From contig CALVKJ010000008.1 in the NCBI GenBank assembly GCA_944332675.1, forward strand, positions 1 through 32,851: a DNA stretch of 32,851 nt, given 5' to 3'. The position numbers were made by a program, and so were the translations under genes. The notes beneath the pieces are model-generated. The model did no database searches. It saw nothing but the letters and a program-made list of their open reading frames with translations, and was not told the DNA's origin. This document shows, piece after piece, positions 1-8,405 of the stretch. The DNA comes from an uncultured Bacilli bacterium (GTDB taxonomy: Bacteria > Bacillota_I > Bacilli_A > RF39 > UBA660). The stretch's first letter is position 1, and each line of letters begins with the position of its first letter.

Positions 1-173
1 GGCATAGACACAAAATTAATTTCAATAAAAGATTTATAATTTTCTTTACCAAACTTTTCAATAGAAGTAGTTTTTCCTGTTTGCCTAGCTCCTTTAATAA
101 TTAATGGTTTTCTTGTTTTTAAGGTCTTCCAATCAAGCAAAAATTTATCTATTTTTCTTTTTAATTCAACCAT
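1..173 (-). CDS. AAA-type ATPase, N-terminal fragment (gene runs off the left edge)
   Basis: The ATG at 173-171 has a GGAGAG ribosome-binding site about 7 nt upstream. The 57 visible residues contain a P-loop, GARQTGKT, preceded by a short hydrophobic strand (PLIIK). This arrangement (basic N-terminus, then LIIKGARQTGKT, then a conserved acidic/aromatic stretch) is typical of the AAA_14/DUF4143 ATPases common in gut Firmicutes. Their function is largely unknown and they are often accessory. The catalytic and C-terminal parts lie outside the window, so the subfamily cannot be confirmed. It is transcribed leftward, away from the tatD operon terminator, from its own promoter within a repeat array. 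Confidence 0.7.
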   Translation of the reverse strand, partial: MVELKRKIDKFLLDWKTLKTRKPLIIKGARQTGKTTSIEKFGKENYKSFIEINFVSM

Positions 174-193
174 TATTATCACTCTCCAAGCAA

Positions 194-223
194 ATTATAT
201 CACATTTTTAGAAAGAAAATCAA
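194..223 (-). promoter_or_regulatory. Promoter of the AAA ATPase gene
   Basis: On the minus strand a TTGATT box (223-218) is followed after 18 nt by a perfect TATAAT (199-194), 20 nt before the start codon. The first copy of the 33-bp-spaced repeat lies between the two boxes, so a repressor could bind there. Confidence 0.55.
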
Positions 224-280
224 TATTAAAAATCACATTTTTAGAAAGAATTTAGGCGCAAAAAATCACATTTTTAGAAA
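199..280. repeat. Three direct repeats with 33-bp period upstream of the ATPase gene
   Basis: The 16-mer ATCACATTTTTAGAAA occurs perfectly at 199-214, 232-247 and 265-280, exactly 33 bp apart (about three helical turns). Read on the minus strand the unit is TTTCTAAAAATGTGAT. The first copy sits between the -35 and -10 of the ATPase promoter, which suggests an operator. The DNA between copies is not conserved. Confidence 0.8.
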
Positions 281-344
281 ATAAATCAATTGCTACTCGG
301 TTATTTGTAGATTAAAGCAAGTTTAAGTCTTTGACAAATAAGTT

Positions 345-390
345 TAAAAAAGTCTTAACTTATCCTAAAAATATAGGAAAATCAAGACTT
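345..390 (-). terminator. Intrinsic terminator of the dut-metG-tatD operon
   Basis: On the minus strand AAGTCTT (390-384) pairs with AAGACTT (356-350). An inner helix TTTTCCTA/TAGGATAA has one mismatch, and a run of T residues follows (350-345). It lies just downstream of the tatD stop codon. Confidence 0.8.
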
Positions 391-403
391 ATAAAATACT
401 TAA

Positions 404-1159
404 CTAATTTATTTTAGTATATAACTTTTTCACATTATCTGTAGTTATACTAGCTACTTCTTCTAAAGATAAATCATATACCTTACTAATGTACTTAGCA
501 ATATCTAAAATATGACTAGGATTATTTTGTTTACCTCTATATGGTACCGGAGTTAAATATGGTGAATCAGTTTCTAATATAATTTTTTCTATTGGTACTT
601 CTTTTAATGTATCTTTTAAATTACAATTTTTAAATGTAACTACACCATTAATACCTAATAAATAACCCATTTTAATGTATATTCTTGCAGTTTCTAAACT
701 ACCTGAAAATGAATGAATTACACCTTTTACTTTATATTTCTTTAAGGTATTTATTGTATCTTCCGTTGCATCTCTTGAGTGAATTATTACAGGCATATCA
801 TATTTTTCTGCTAATTCTAGTTGTAACTCTAGTAATTTTATTTGTTCACTCTTATTTTCTTTAGAATAATGATAATCTAAACCAATTTCTCCAATAGCAA
901 CTATTTTTGGATTATTTAAATTATCTTCAATAAATTTAATATCATCTAAAGTATAATTTGAAACATTCTCTGGATGTATTCCTAAAGCCCCATAAACATT
1001 AGAGTATTTTTCTACAGATTCTAATACCTCAATATTGCTTTTAGCATCACACCCATTATTTATATAATACATTACATTATTTTCTTTAGATAACTTTATA
1101 ATACTATCAATATCTTCATAATACTCTTTATATAAATGACAATGCGTATCAATAAGCAT
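404..1159 (-). CDS. tatD: TatD-family metal-dependent hydrolase (3'-5' DNase-like)
   Basis: This 251-aa protein has the full TatD metal-binding set: HCH at residues 6-8, Glu91 in GEIGLDYHY, His127 in VIIHSRDA, His149 in VIHSFSG and Asp197 in LETDSPYLTP. Family members are two-metal TIM-barrel hydrolases acting as 3'-5' exonucleases on DNA, with reported roles in DNA repair and tRNA processing. Its ATG follows the last base of the metG stop codon directly, so the two are translationally linked. The metS-yabD order in Bacillus subtilis is the same. It is the last gene before a terminator and should be co-regulated with metG by the methionine T-box upstream. Confidence 0.95.
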   Translation of the reverse strand: MLIDTHCHLYKEYYEDIDSIIKLSKENNVMYYINNGCDAKSNIEVLESVEKYSNVYGALGIHPENVSNYTLDDIKFIEDNLNNPKIVAIGEIGLDYHYSKENKSEQIKLLELQLELAEKYDMPVIIHSRDATEDTINTLKKYKVKGVIHSFSGSLETARIYIKMGYLLGINGVVTFKNCNLKDTLKEVPIEKIILETDSPYLTPVPYRGKQNNPSHILDIAKYISKVYDLSLEEVASITTDNVKKLYTKIN

Positions 1160-2686
1160 TTATTTTACCTCAATTCTATCAAATAGATGAATCGGAGCAT
1201 TTAAAGTTATTGGACTTTCTAAATTACCAAATTCTTTTGTACTATAATCACGTTTCTTGGTATTTAATTGATCAAATATTTTATTACTTGTATCAGGTAA
1301 ATATGGGCTTAAGAATATGGCACAAATTCTAATAGATTCAAGCAAATTATAAAGAACAGTTTCTAATCTATCTTTCTTAGATTCATCTTTTGCTAAAACC
1401 CAAGGAGTTGTATCATCAATATATTTATTACACTTACGAAGTATTTCAAATATTTCTTCGATAGCTTCTCCAACGTGTAAATCATCCATTTTTGCAGTAA
1501 CTTTATTATCTAGATTATTTACTGCATCGATTAAATTTTTATCAATTTCTTCAGTAACTCCCTTATTAGTAACAGTTCCATCAAAATATTTATGAGCCAT
1601 ACTAACAGTTCGATTTACTAAATTACCTAATATGTTTACTAAATCAGCATTAATTCGTTCAATTAATAAGTCCCGTGAGAATACTCCATCTGATGCATAA
1701 GGTATTTCGTGTAGAAAATAATATCTTACAGCATCTACTCCAAATTCATTAACTAAATCGTCCGCATAAACAACATTTCCTTTAGATTTACTCATCTTAC
1801 CATCTGCCATAATTAACCAAGGATGACCAAACACTTGCTTTGGCAGTGGTAAATCAAGGCTCATTAGGAAGCAAGGCCAATAAATCGTATGAAAACGAAT
1901 TATATCTTTGCCAATCAAATGTAAATCAGCTGGCCACAACTTTTTAAATTCTGCAGTTGGATTATCCACTTCATAACCAATATTCGTAATATAATTTGTT
2001 AGGGCATCTAACCAAACATAAACAATATGTTTTGGATCAATTGTTACAGAAATTCCCCAGTCAAATGAAGAACGTGATACACATAAATCTTGTAATCCCG
2101 GTTTAATGAAATTATTGATCATTTCATTTTTTCTTGCTTCTGGCTTAATAAATTCTGGATGTTCTTCAATATAATGCTCTAATCTATCTTGATATTTAGA
2201 TAATTTAAAAAAGTAAGCTTCTTCACTTTTTTTTTCGACATCTCTGCCACAATCGGGACATTTGCCATCAACAAGTTGGGATTCGGTCCAAAATGATTCA
2301 CAAGGAGTACAATAAAGTCCTTTATATTCGCCCTTATAAATATCTCCTTTTTCATACATTTTATTAAATATTTCTTGAACTACTCTTTCGTGATTTTGAT
2401 CTGTAGTTCTAACAAATTTATCATAACTGGTATTCATAATATCCCAAATACGTTTGATTTCTGCAGCTACATCATCAACAAATTCTTGTGGAGTAACACC
2501 AGCATCTTTTGCTTTTTGTTCTATTTTTTCTCCGTGTTCATCAGTACCAGTTTGAAAATATACATCAAAACCTTTTAATCTTTTAAATCTCGCAATTGCA
2601 TCTGCTAAAACAATCTCGTAAGTATTTCCTATATGAGGCTTACCTGAAGTATAAGCAATTGCTGTTGATATATAATATTTTTCCAT
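1160..2686 (-). CDS. metG: Methionyl-tRNA synthetase
   Basis: Class I aminoacyl-tRNA synthetase charging tRNA-Met. The HIGH-type motif is HIGN (residues 18-21) and KMSKS is exact (298-302). A single zinc knuckle is formed by Cys127, Cys130, Cys144 and Cys147. At 508 aa it ends after the anticodon-binding helical domain. It lacks the C-terminal tRNA-binding (EMAPII/Trbp111-like) extension that brings the B. subtilis enzyme to about 660 aa; shorter forms without it are known. The start lies 2 nt after the dut stop codon and the stop abuts tatD. The upstream T-box has an AUG specifier, which agrees with this identity. Confidence 0.97.
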   Translation of the reverse strand: MEKYYISTAIAYTSGKPHIGNTYEIVLADAIARFKRLKGFDVYFQTGTDEHGEKIEQKAKDAGVTPQEFVDDVAAEIKRIWDIMNTSYDKFVRTTDQNHERVVQEIFNKMYEKGDIYKGEYKGLYCTPCESFWTESQLVDGKCPDCGRDVEKKSEEAYFFKLSKYQDRLEHYIEEHPEFIKPEARKNEMINNFIKPGLQDLCVSRSSFDWGISVTIDPKHIVYVWLDALTNYITNIGYEVDNPTAEFKKLWPADLHLIGKDIIRFHTIYWPCFLMSLDLPLPKQVFGHPWLIMADGKMSKSKGNVVYADDLVNEFGVDAVRYYFLHEIPYASDGVFSRDLLIERINADLVNILGNLVNRTVSMAHKYFDGTVTNKGVTEEIDKNLIDAVNNLDNKVTAKMDDLHVGEAIEEIFEILRKCNKYIDDTTPWVLAKDESKKDRLETVLYNLLESIRICAIFLSPYLPDTSNKIFDQLNTKKRDYSTKEFGNLESPITLNAPIHLFDRIEVK

Positions 2687-2688
2687 TA

Positions 2689-3168
2689 TTAATCTTTCCT
2701 CTCTTTATTTGTACTACCTAAGCCACCTTCACGCTTAGAAGTAACATTATCATCATCACATATTAAAAATTTTGTAAAAATTCCTTGAGTGTAAGCATCT
2801 CCTTTTTTAACAACAAAATCTTTATCACCTTCATTTTGCAGTGATACAAGCATATGCCCTTCATTATCAACATTATTATGGTAATCACTTTCAATTACTC
2901 CAACTTGATTAGTCATACGAACATTATATTTAAATCCCATACTACTGCGAACTAAAAGCAGAAGCATCTCATCATTGCCAAAAGTTGCTTTATACCCTGT
3001 TGGAATTTTTTTTATTTCTCCCGGTTTAATTGTAAAACCTTCAATTGCAAAAAAATCATATCCAGCGCTATGGCTGGTCATTCGTTTTGGTAAATCATAT
3101 TCTTCATACAAAGACTCATCATAATATTTACTAAATTCTTCAATACTAACTTTTTCAAACTTCCGCAT
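2689..3168 (-). CDS. dut: Trimeric dUTP diphosphatase (dUTPase)
   Basis: Hydrolyses dUTP to dUMP and PPi, keeping uracil out of DNA and feeding thymidylate synthesis. All five motifs are visible in 159 aa: SAGYDFFA (34-41), RSSMGF (74-79), GVIESDY (90-96), GDAYTQGIF (123-131) and the P-loop-like arginine motif R146-EGGLGST. The insertion after motif 3 (HNNVDNEGH) is typical of a Bacillus-type subgroup. The usual catalytic Asp of motif 3 is Glu93 here, a conservative change. A GGGGTGA ribosome-binding site precedes the ATG. It is the first gene behind the T-box leader, followed by metG and tatD, an unusual companion for a tRNA synthetase. Confidence 0.92.
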   Translation of the reverse strand: MRKFEKVSIEEFSKYYDESLYEEYDLPKRMTSHSAGYDFFAIEGFTIKPGEIKKIPTGYKATFGNDEMLLLLVRSSMGFKYNVRMTNQVGVIESDYHNNVDNEGHMLVSLQNEGDKDFVVKKGDAYTQGIFTKFLICDDDNVTSKREGGLGSTNKERKD

Positions 3169-3180
3169 AATTTCACCCCA

Positions 3181-3385
3181 AAATAAAAATCATAAACTAA
3201 GGACGAGTTTTAACCCGCGGTACCACCTTAATTCATGATTTACATGCTCTTCATTTGATAACGGCTAAGACCGAGTTTTTGCTCCAAAAATCATACTCAA
3301 TACCACCACTTATTCTTTTTCACCCAACAAGAATTCTCTAAAAAGCAGTAAATATTTACCCTTTCCTTCATCGCTAAACTAGCCT
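3181..3385 (-). promoter_or_regulatory. T-box riboswitch, methionine specificity
   Basis: The minus-strand leader contains the T-box signature AAGGTGGTACCGCGG (3229-3215) and a Stem I start with GCGATGAAGG. The specifier loop aligns with the glyQS leader: GAGT-ATG-ATTTTTGGAGCAA here against GAAA-GGC-ATTCTTGAGCAA, giving an AUG (Met) specifier at 3294-3292. A 12-bp helix, CATGAATTAAGG (3237-3226) with CCTTAGTTTATG (3202-3191), encloses the T-box and is followed by T-rich sequence, forming the terminator. Uncharged tRNA-Met should favour the antiterminator and expression of dut-metG-tatD. A possible promoter (TTGAAA 3415-3410, TAAACT 3392-3387) overlaps the end of spoVT and is weak. Confidence 0.93.
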
Positions 3386-3411
3386 TAGTTTATCATAATT
3401 AATTTTTATTT

Positions 3412-3927
3412 TCAATATATATTTACTTTTTCCGATATAATTTTAGCCATTAACCTAGCTAAATTAGCATAATCTTTGTCATCACTTGACTTAATTATTA
3501 TTAATCCCAAAGAATCAATTGAAGCAATAATTGGCACAATAGTAAATCTACCATTAATATCGATATCTTCAAACTTAATAATTTTGTTTACATCTTCTAT
3601 CAATTCTTCACGATTATCTATTAAATATATAAGATCTTTATTTAGTTTTTTATTAACTATCATTTTATCATTAGTTGCGGCGATTACTTTTTCTCTATCT
3701 GTAACAATTACATCTATTTTAAAAATTGAACTAATCAAATCTCCCAATTTTAAGCCTAAATCTTCATATTTTTCTATTTGTGAATGCTTCTTTAATATGA
3801 TACTATCTTCATCAGTAAAAATTTCTAAACTTTCTCCATCTCTTATTCCTAAATTTCTTCTTATTTCCTTAGGTATAACAACTCTTCCTAATTCATCTAT
3901 TTTTCTTGTAATTCCAGTTGACTTCAA
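3412..3927 (-). CDS. spoVT: Stage V sporulation protein T-like AbrB-family regulator
   Basis: The N-terminus is a canonical AbrB swapped-hairpin DNA-binding domain (TGITRKIDELGRVVIPKEIR) and the remaining ~120 residues match the GAF-like C-terminal domain of SpoVT. The length, 171 aa, is close to B. subtilis SpoVT (178). SpoVT controls late forespore sigma-G genes. I chose the TTG at 3927: it lies 8 nt after a GGAG and gives the family start M-K-S-T-G. The GTG at 3936 overlaps that Shine-Dalgarno sequence. The gene sits 54 nt after mfd, the same pth-mfd-spoVT order as B. subtilis. A perfect DnaA box (3955-3963) lies just upstream. Confidence 0.88.
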   Translation of the reverse strand: MKSTGITRKIDELGRVVIPKEIRRNLGIRDGESLEIFTDEDSIILKKHSQIEKYEDLGLKLGDLISSIFKIDVIVTDREKVIAATNDKMIVNKKLNKDLIYLIDNREELIEDVNKIIKFEDIDINGRFTIVPIIASIDSLGLIIIKSSDDKDYANLARLMAKIISEKVNIY

Positions 3928-3981
3928 AAATTTCACTCCACTTCTAATAACTAGTGTGGATAACTTAAAAGTTTTTATACT

Positions 3982-6900
3982 CTATAAAATTTTTTCCAAT
4001 AAAGTAACTAAATAAAATATAAAATGCTTATCTAAATTATTTATATATAAAGTAATTACTATCTTTTTATTTACGTATTTTATATTAAAATATTTTGTTA
4101 AAGACATTGCTTCAATTAATAATTTATCACCCTTAATATTATTTGATACATCCTCTGGCAAAGTAACTTCTACTAATCTATCAGTTTGAACGACATTAGT
4201 AATGTTGTACTTTTCGGCAATTTTTTCAAACCATTCTTCATACATATATACAAGCATATCATCTGATACTTTACCAAATCTATCTTCTAATTCATCTTTT
4301 ATTTCGAGTAATTTATCATATGAATCAATTTCATTAATCTTTTGATGAATTTCAATCTTTATATCTTCATCACTAACATAATCATCACTAATATGCGTAG
4401 TTACATTAATTAAGCTTGTTGCTTCATCATCCTCTTCTTCTACTACTTCCCCTTGTTGACGTTTTATTTCATCTTCAATCATTTTCATATATAAAGAAAT
4501 ACCTACAGAATCGACGAAACCCGCTTGAGAGGCTCCAAAAATATCTCCCGCACCCCGAATACTCAAATCACGCATAGCTATACGATATCCGCTACCGAGT
4601 TCTGTAAACTCTTTAATTGTATTAAGTCTTTTTATCGCAATTTCATTGAGCATCTTATTTTTTTCATACATCAAATAAGCATAAGCAATTTTATCACTTC
4701 TACCAACTCTACCTCTAATTTGATATAATTGACTAAGACCAAAATTTTCCGCATCGTGAATAATTAAAGTATTGACATTTGGTACATCGATACCACTTTC
4801 GATAATCGTCGTACAAATCAAAATATCATATTTATAATCGATAAAATCACTCATAATATCATCTAGTTCATTTTTATCCATTTTGCCGTGAGCAAAAGTA
4901 ATTCTCGCATCTGGAACCAATTCTTTAATGTGTGATGCATACCTACTTATTGATTCAACGCGATTATATAGCATAAACACTTGTCCATTTCTGGCCAGTT
5001 CCTTATAAATAACATCCTTTATTAAGAAATCATCTTCGATAACAACATAAGTTTGCACAGGATATCTATTCACTGGTGGTGTATCGATAACTGATAGATC
5101 TCTAAGACCAGATAAAGCCATTTTTAGAGTCCTTGGAATAGGAGTTGCACTAAGAGTTAAAACATTAACATCATTTTTAAGTTCCTTAATCTTTTCTTTG
5201 TGCGTTACCCCAAAACGTTGTTCTTCATCGATTACTAAAAGTCCTAAATCTTTAGCTTTAACATCATCACTTAAAATACGATGCGTTCCAAATAAAATAT
5301 CTATCTTACCATTTTTAAAATCATCAATAATTCGATGGGCATCTTTCGTACTTACGTGTCTATTTAATAATGCTATTTCGATTGGCCAATCTTTAAACCT
5401 TTCCTTAGCTACCATATATTGTTGTTTGGATAAAATAGTTGTAGGACATAAATACATAACTTGATGATTATTTAATACTGTTTTAAATATTGCTCGCATA
5501 GCTACTTCTGTTTTACCAAAACCAACATCACCACAAAGCAAACGATCCATTGGAATATTGCTTTTTAAATCATTATTTATTTCTAAAATACTTTTTTCTT
5601 GGTCTTTTGTTAAAGTATATTTAAAAGATGCCGCAAAAGTTTCTTCTTCTGGATAATCTTTATAAGGTACTTTTTTAAGTTCCAATCTCTTCTTATATAA
5701 ACTAATTAAATTCGCCGAAATGTCCTTAATTTTACTAGAGATATATTTCTTAGTCTTTTCCCAATTAGGACTTCCTAATTTATTTAATTTTGGTACACTA
5801 CCATCTTTCCCTGTATATTTATAAATCGTATTTATCTTTTCAACAGGTACATATATCTTATCAGTTCCTGCATAGAAAATTGTCAAATAATCCTTTTTAC
5901 TTCCCCGAACAGTGAGTGTAGTTAAACCTTGATAAACCCCAATACCATGGGCAATATGTACCACATAATCGCCTTTTTCTAATTGATTAAAATCTTTAAT
6001 TTTCTTACCAATATGAAAATTATTCTTATATTTATTAGTTTGATGATTTGCTTTTTCTATATCATTTTCACTAACTATCACATATTTATCCAAAATAAAC
6101 CCATTATTAATACTTTTAATAACAATTTTAGCATCTGGAATATATGATTTTATTATATCTGCTTGTCTTTGATTAGATAAATAAAAATATATTTCTTTAC
6201 CTTGAACTTGCCACAATTTATAATCTTTAACTAATCTATCAAAATCTTGATTATAGTTTTCAATAGACTTAGCCCCTAAGTTATATTTCCCACTTGCAAA
6301 TAAATTAACATATATTCTATCATAATCTGGAATATCTTCTAATTCATACATTAATTTATCATTTATATCATTGCTTTCCTTATATTCGACGATATCTCCT
6401 GCTAATTTACGATATGATGCTTCAATTTGACTTTTATCAACATAGACTACTATTGGATTACCAGCATAATCAAATAAAGAATTATGACCACTTGTACTAA
6501 CTTCATCGATTGCTTTGATTGTAATATTATCTAATTTACCAGATGAAAGTTGGGTATTTTCATCAAAATACCTTATTGCTTCAATTGTATTACCATCAAA
6601 CTCAATTCTAATAGGATGTACTTCATCAATTGGATAAATATCGACGATAAAACCTCGAACAGCAATCTCACCACTCATTGTAACAAGTGATTCAGCATGA
6701 TATCCTAAATCCGTAAGCTTACTTACTAAATCATCTCTTCTGATATTATCACCATTGTTAATTACTAACGAATTATCAACACTTTTTTCTGATAAAAATT
6801 TTAAATATCCCATCAAATTGGTGATAATAACATTTTTTCCACCACGTTTTAATTTATCTAAAGTTTCTAATCTCTTGTACTTAAGTTCTGGAGATGCCGC

Positions 6901-7131
6901 CACAATCATTGATGATAAAAAATCATCCATCGGAAATAATAATGTATTTTCTAGATAATTACTTAACATATTATATATTTTATTTGCTTCATACAAAGAA
7001 GAAGTCAAAACAATGATGTTTCGATTCATTTTATTATGTAATTTTAACAAATAAAAAACGTTTAACTGTTCGGTTAAACCAGATATTTCCGTACCAATTT
7101 CATATTTAAAATAATTATCTAAAAAATCCAT
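3982..7131 (-). CDS. mfd: Transcription-repair coupling factor (SF2 translocase)
   Basis: Mfd displaces RNA polymerase stalled at DNA lesions and recruits UvrA. The 1049-aa protein shows the N-terminal UvrB-like region, the polymerase-interaction domain (GDYVVHIAHGIGVYQGL) and the RecG-like motor: Walker A GDVGFGKTEVA, DEEQ box (VIDEEQRFGV), motif III TLSATPIPRTL and motif VI QIRGRVGRS. A C-terminal TRCF domain follows. It is somewhat shorter than B. subtilis Mfd (about 1177 aa) but no motif is missing. The start is 1 nt after the pth stop, with a GAGG ribosome-binding site inside pth. Confidence 0.97.
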   Translation of the reverse strand: MDFLDNYFKYEIGTEISGLTEQLNVFYLLKLHNKMNRNIIVLTSSLYEANKIYNMLSNYLENTLLFPMDDFLSSMIVAASPELKYKRLETLDKLKRGGKNVIITNLMGYLKFLSEKSVDNSLVINNGDNIRRDDLVSKLTDLGYHAESLVTMSGEIAVRGFIVDIYPIDEVHPIRIEFDGNTIEAIRYFDENTQLSSGKLDNITIKAIDEVSTSGHNSLFDYAGNPIVVYVDKSQIEASYRKLAGDIVEYKESNDINDKLMYELEDIPDYDRIYVNLFASGKYNLGAKSIENYNQDFDRLVKDYKLWQVQGKEIYFYLSNQRQADIIKSYIPDAKIVIKSINNGFILDKYVIVSENDIEKANHQTNKYKNNFHIGKKIKDFNQLEKGDYVVHIAHGIGVYQGLTTLTVRGSKKDYLTIFYAGTDKIYVPVEKINTIYKYTGKDGSVPKLNKLGSPNWEKTKKYISSKIKDISANLISLYKKRLELKKVPYKDYPEEETFAASFKYTLTKDQEKSILEINNDLKSNIPMDRLLCGDVGFGKTEVAMRAIFKTVLNNHQVMYLCPTTILSKQQYMVAKERFKDWPIEIALLNRHVSTKDAHRIIDDFKNGKIDILFGTHRILSDDVKAKDLGLLVIDEEQRFGVTHKEKIKELKNDVNVLTLSATPIPRTLKMALSGLRDLSVIDTPPVNRYPVQTYVVIEDDFLIKDVIYKELARNGQVFMLYNRVESISRYASHIKELVPDARITFAHGKMDKNELDDIMSDFIDYKYDILICTTIIESGIDVPNVNTLIIHDAENFGLSQLYQIRGRVGRSDKIAYAYLMYEKNKMLNEIAIKRLNTIKEFTELGSGYRIAMRDLSIRGAGDIFGASQAGFVDSVGISLYMKMIEDEIKRQQGEVVEEEDDEATSLINVTTHISDDYVSDEDIKIEIHQKINEIDSYDKLLEIKDELEDRFGKVSDDMLVYMYEEWFEKIAEKYNITNVVQTDRLVEVTLPEDVSNNIKGDKLLIEAMSLTKYFNIKYVNKKIVITLYINNLDKHFIFYLVTLLEKIL

Positions 7132-7132
7132 A

Positions 7133-7693
7133 TTATCCTCTTACTTTAGTATTGTAAATATTCATTGTTTTATCAGGACCATTTTTTACAAAAGAATCTA
7201 TTATATCTTTATAAGTTTCTAAATTACTTTTAAATACTTCCATTTCATCTTTTGATATCTTTCCTAAGACAAAATCTATAGTATCTCGTCGATACTTACT
7301 ATTAATACCTATTTTAAGGCGCAAAAAAGCCTGACTATTCAAATGACTTATAATTGATTTTATCCCATTGTGTCCCCCACTACTACTATTGATCTTTAAT
7401 TTATATTTGCCCACTTCTTCATCTAAATCATCGTGAATAACTAACAAATCTTTAATATCAATATTAAAGTATTTCATAAATGCCGCTACGGCTTGTCCTG
7501 AATTATTGACATAAGTCAAAGGCTTTAAAAAATAAACAGTTTCTCCATCAATTATTTTTTTTGCATATAAAGCGTTAAACTTTTCTTGATAAGACACATC
7601 GCCAAGATAGGCATCAACTACCATAAAACCTATATTATGTCTTGTATTTTCATAAGACTTACCAGGATTACCAATTCCCACAATTAATTTCAT
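7133..7693 (-). CDS. pth: Peptidyl-tRNA hydrolase
   Basis: Releases tRNA from peptidyl-tRNAs that drop off ribosomes. This complete 186-aa Pth has the N-terminal strand IVGIGNPG, catalytic His19 (TRHNIGF), the Asn pair in TYVNNSG (63-64), Asp88 in HDDLD and the glycine-rich SSSGGHNGIKSI loop. It begins 4 nt after trmN6 and ends 1 nt before mfd, matching the pth-mfd linkage in Bacilli. Confidence 0.96.
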   Translation of the reverse strand: MKLIVGIGNPGKSYENTRHNIGFMVVDAYLGDVSYQEKFNALYAKKIIDGETVYFLKPLTYVNNSGQAVAAFMKYFNIDIKDLLVIHDDLDEEVGKYKLKINSSSGGHNGIKSIISHLNSQAFLRLKIGINSKYRRDTIDFVLGKISKDEMEVFKSNLETYKDIIDSFVKNGPDKTMNIYNTKVRG

Positions 7694-7697
7694 TTAA

Positions 7698-8405
7698 TCA
7701 CTCACAATCAAATATATGTTGATAAGTAGTACACTTACTAACATCATAAATTTTTCTAAACTTAATACCACCCTTACTATTTTTTACACATTTAACTAAT
7801 ACAAGGGCTGGAATCATACTTTTATTAGTAATAACTAAAGCTATTTCTTTCACATTCATCTTGTATCTATTTGCTAAAATAATAATTTCATCTAATCTTT
7901 CCGGGCGATGAACCATATATAAAATACCATTATTTCTCAAATATTTAAAGCCTAAATTAAAAATATTATCTAAATTTATGGCGATTTCGTGTCTTGCTAA
8001 AGACTTATAATCATTTTTATTTACTAAACTACTATTTTTTTTAAAATATGGTGGATTACAAGTAATTATATCAAAAGTATTTTCTTCATAGTAATTACCA
8101 ATATTTTTTATATCGTCATTGATTATTTCTATTTGTTCTGTTAATTTATTTTCTTCTACGGACTTTTTAGCTAAATTGGCAATATCTTTTTGAATTTCAA
8201 AACCTACAATACTACTATTTGTCTTAGTTGAAATAATTAAAGGTACCGGCGCATTACCAGTACACATATCAAGAATATTTTGATTATCAGAAACTTTGAC
8301 ATATTCCGCCAACAATATAGAATCTAAAGAAAATTTAAACCCATCATCCATTTGCCAAATATAGCGATTACTATAATCGAATAAATCATTTTTGACTGTC
8401 TTCAT
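7698..8405 (-). CDS. trmN6: tRNA1(Val) adenine(37)-N6-methyltransferase-like protein
   Basis: A SAM-dependent N6-adenine methyltransferase of the TrmN6/YfiC (B. subtilis YabB) group. It has the SAM-binding motif ILDMCTGNAPVPLI and the catalytic NPPY motif, followed by FKK as in this family. Expected target is A37 of tRNA-Val. I chose the ATG at 8405 (235 aa), preceded by AGAGGA; upstream in-frame codons up to a TTG at 8435 have no ribosome-binding site. It overlaps ricT by 20 nt, implying coupled translation. The ricT neighbourhood agrees with yaaT-yabA-yabB order, but yabA is absent here. Confidence 0.85.
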   Translation of the reverse strand: MKTVKNDLFDYSNRYIWQMDDGFKFSLDSILLAEYVKVSDNQNILDMCTGNAPVPLIISTKTNSSIVGFEIQKDIANLAKKSVEENKLTEQIEIINDDIKNIGNYYEENTFDIITCNPPYFKKNSSLVNKNDYKSLARHEIAINLDNIFNLGFKYLRNNGILYMVHRPERLDEIIILANRYKMNVKEIALVITNKSMIPALVLVKCVKNSKGGIKFRKIYDVSKCTTYQHIFDCE

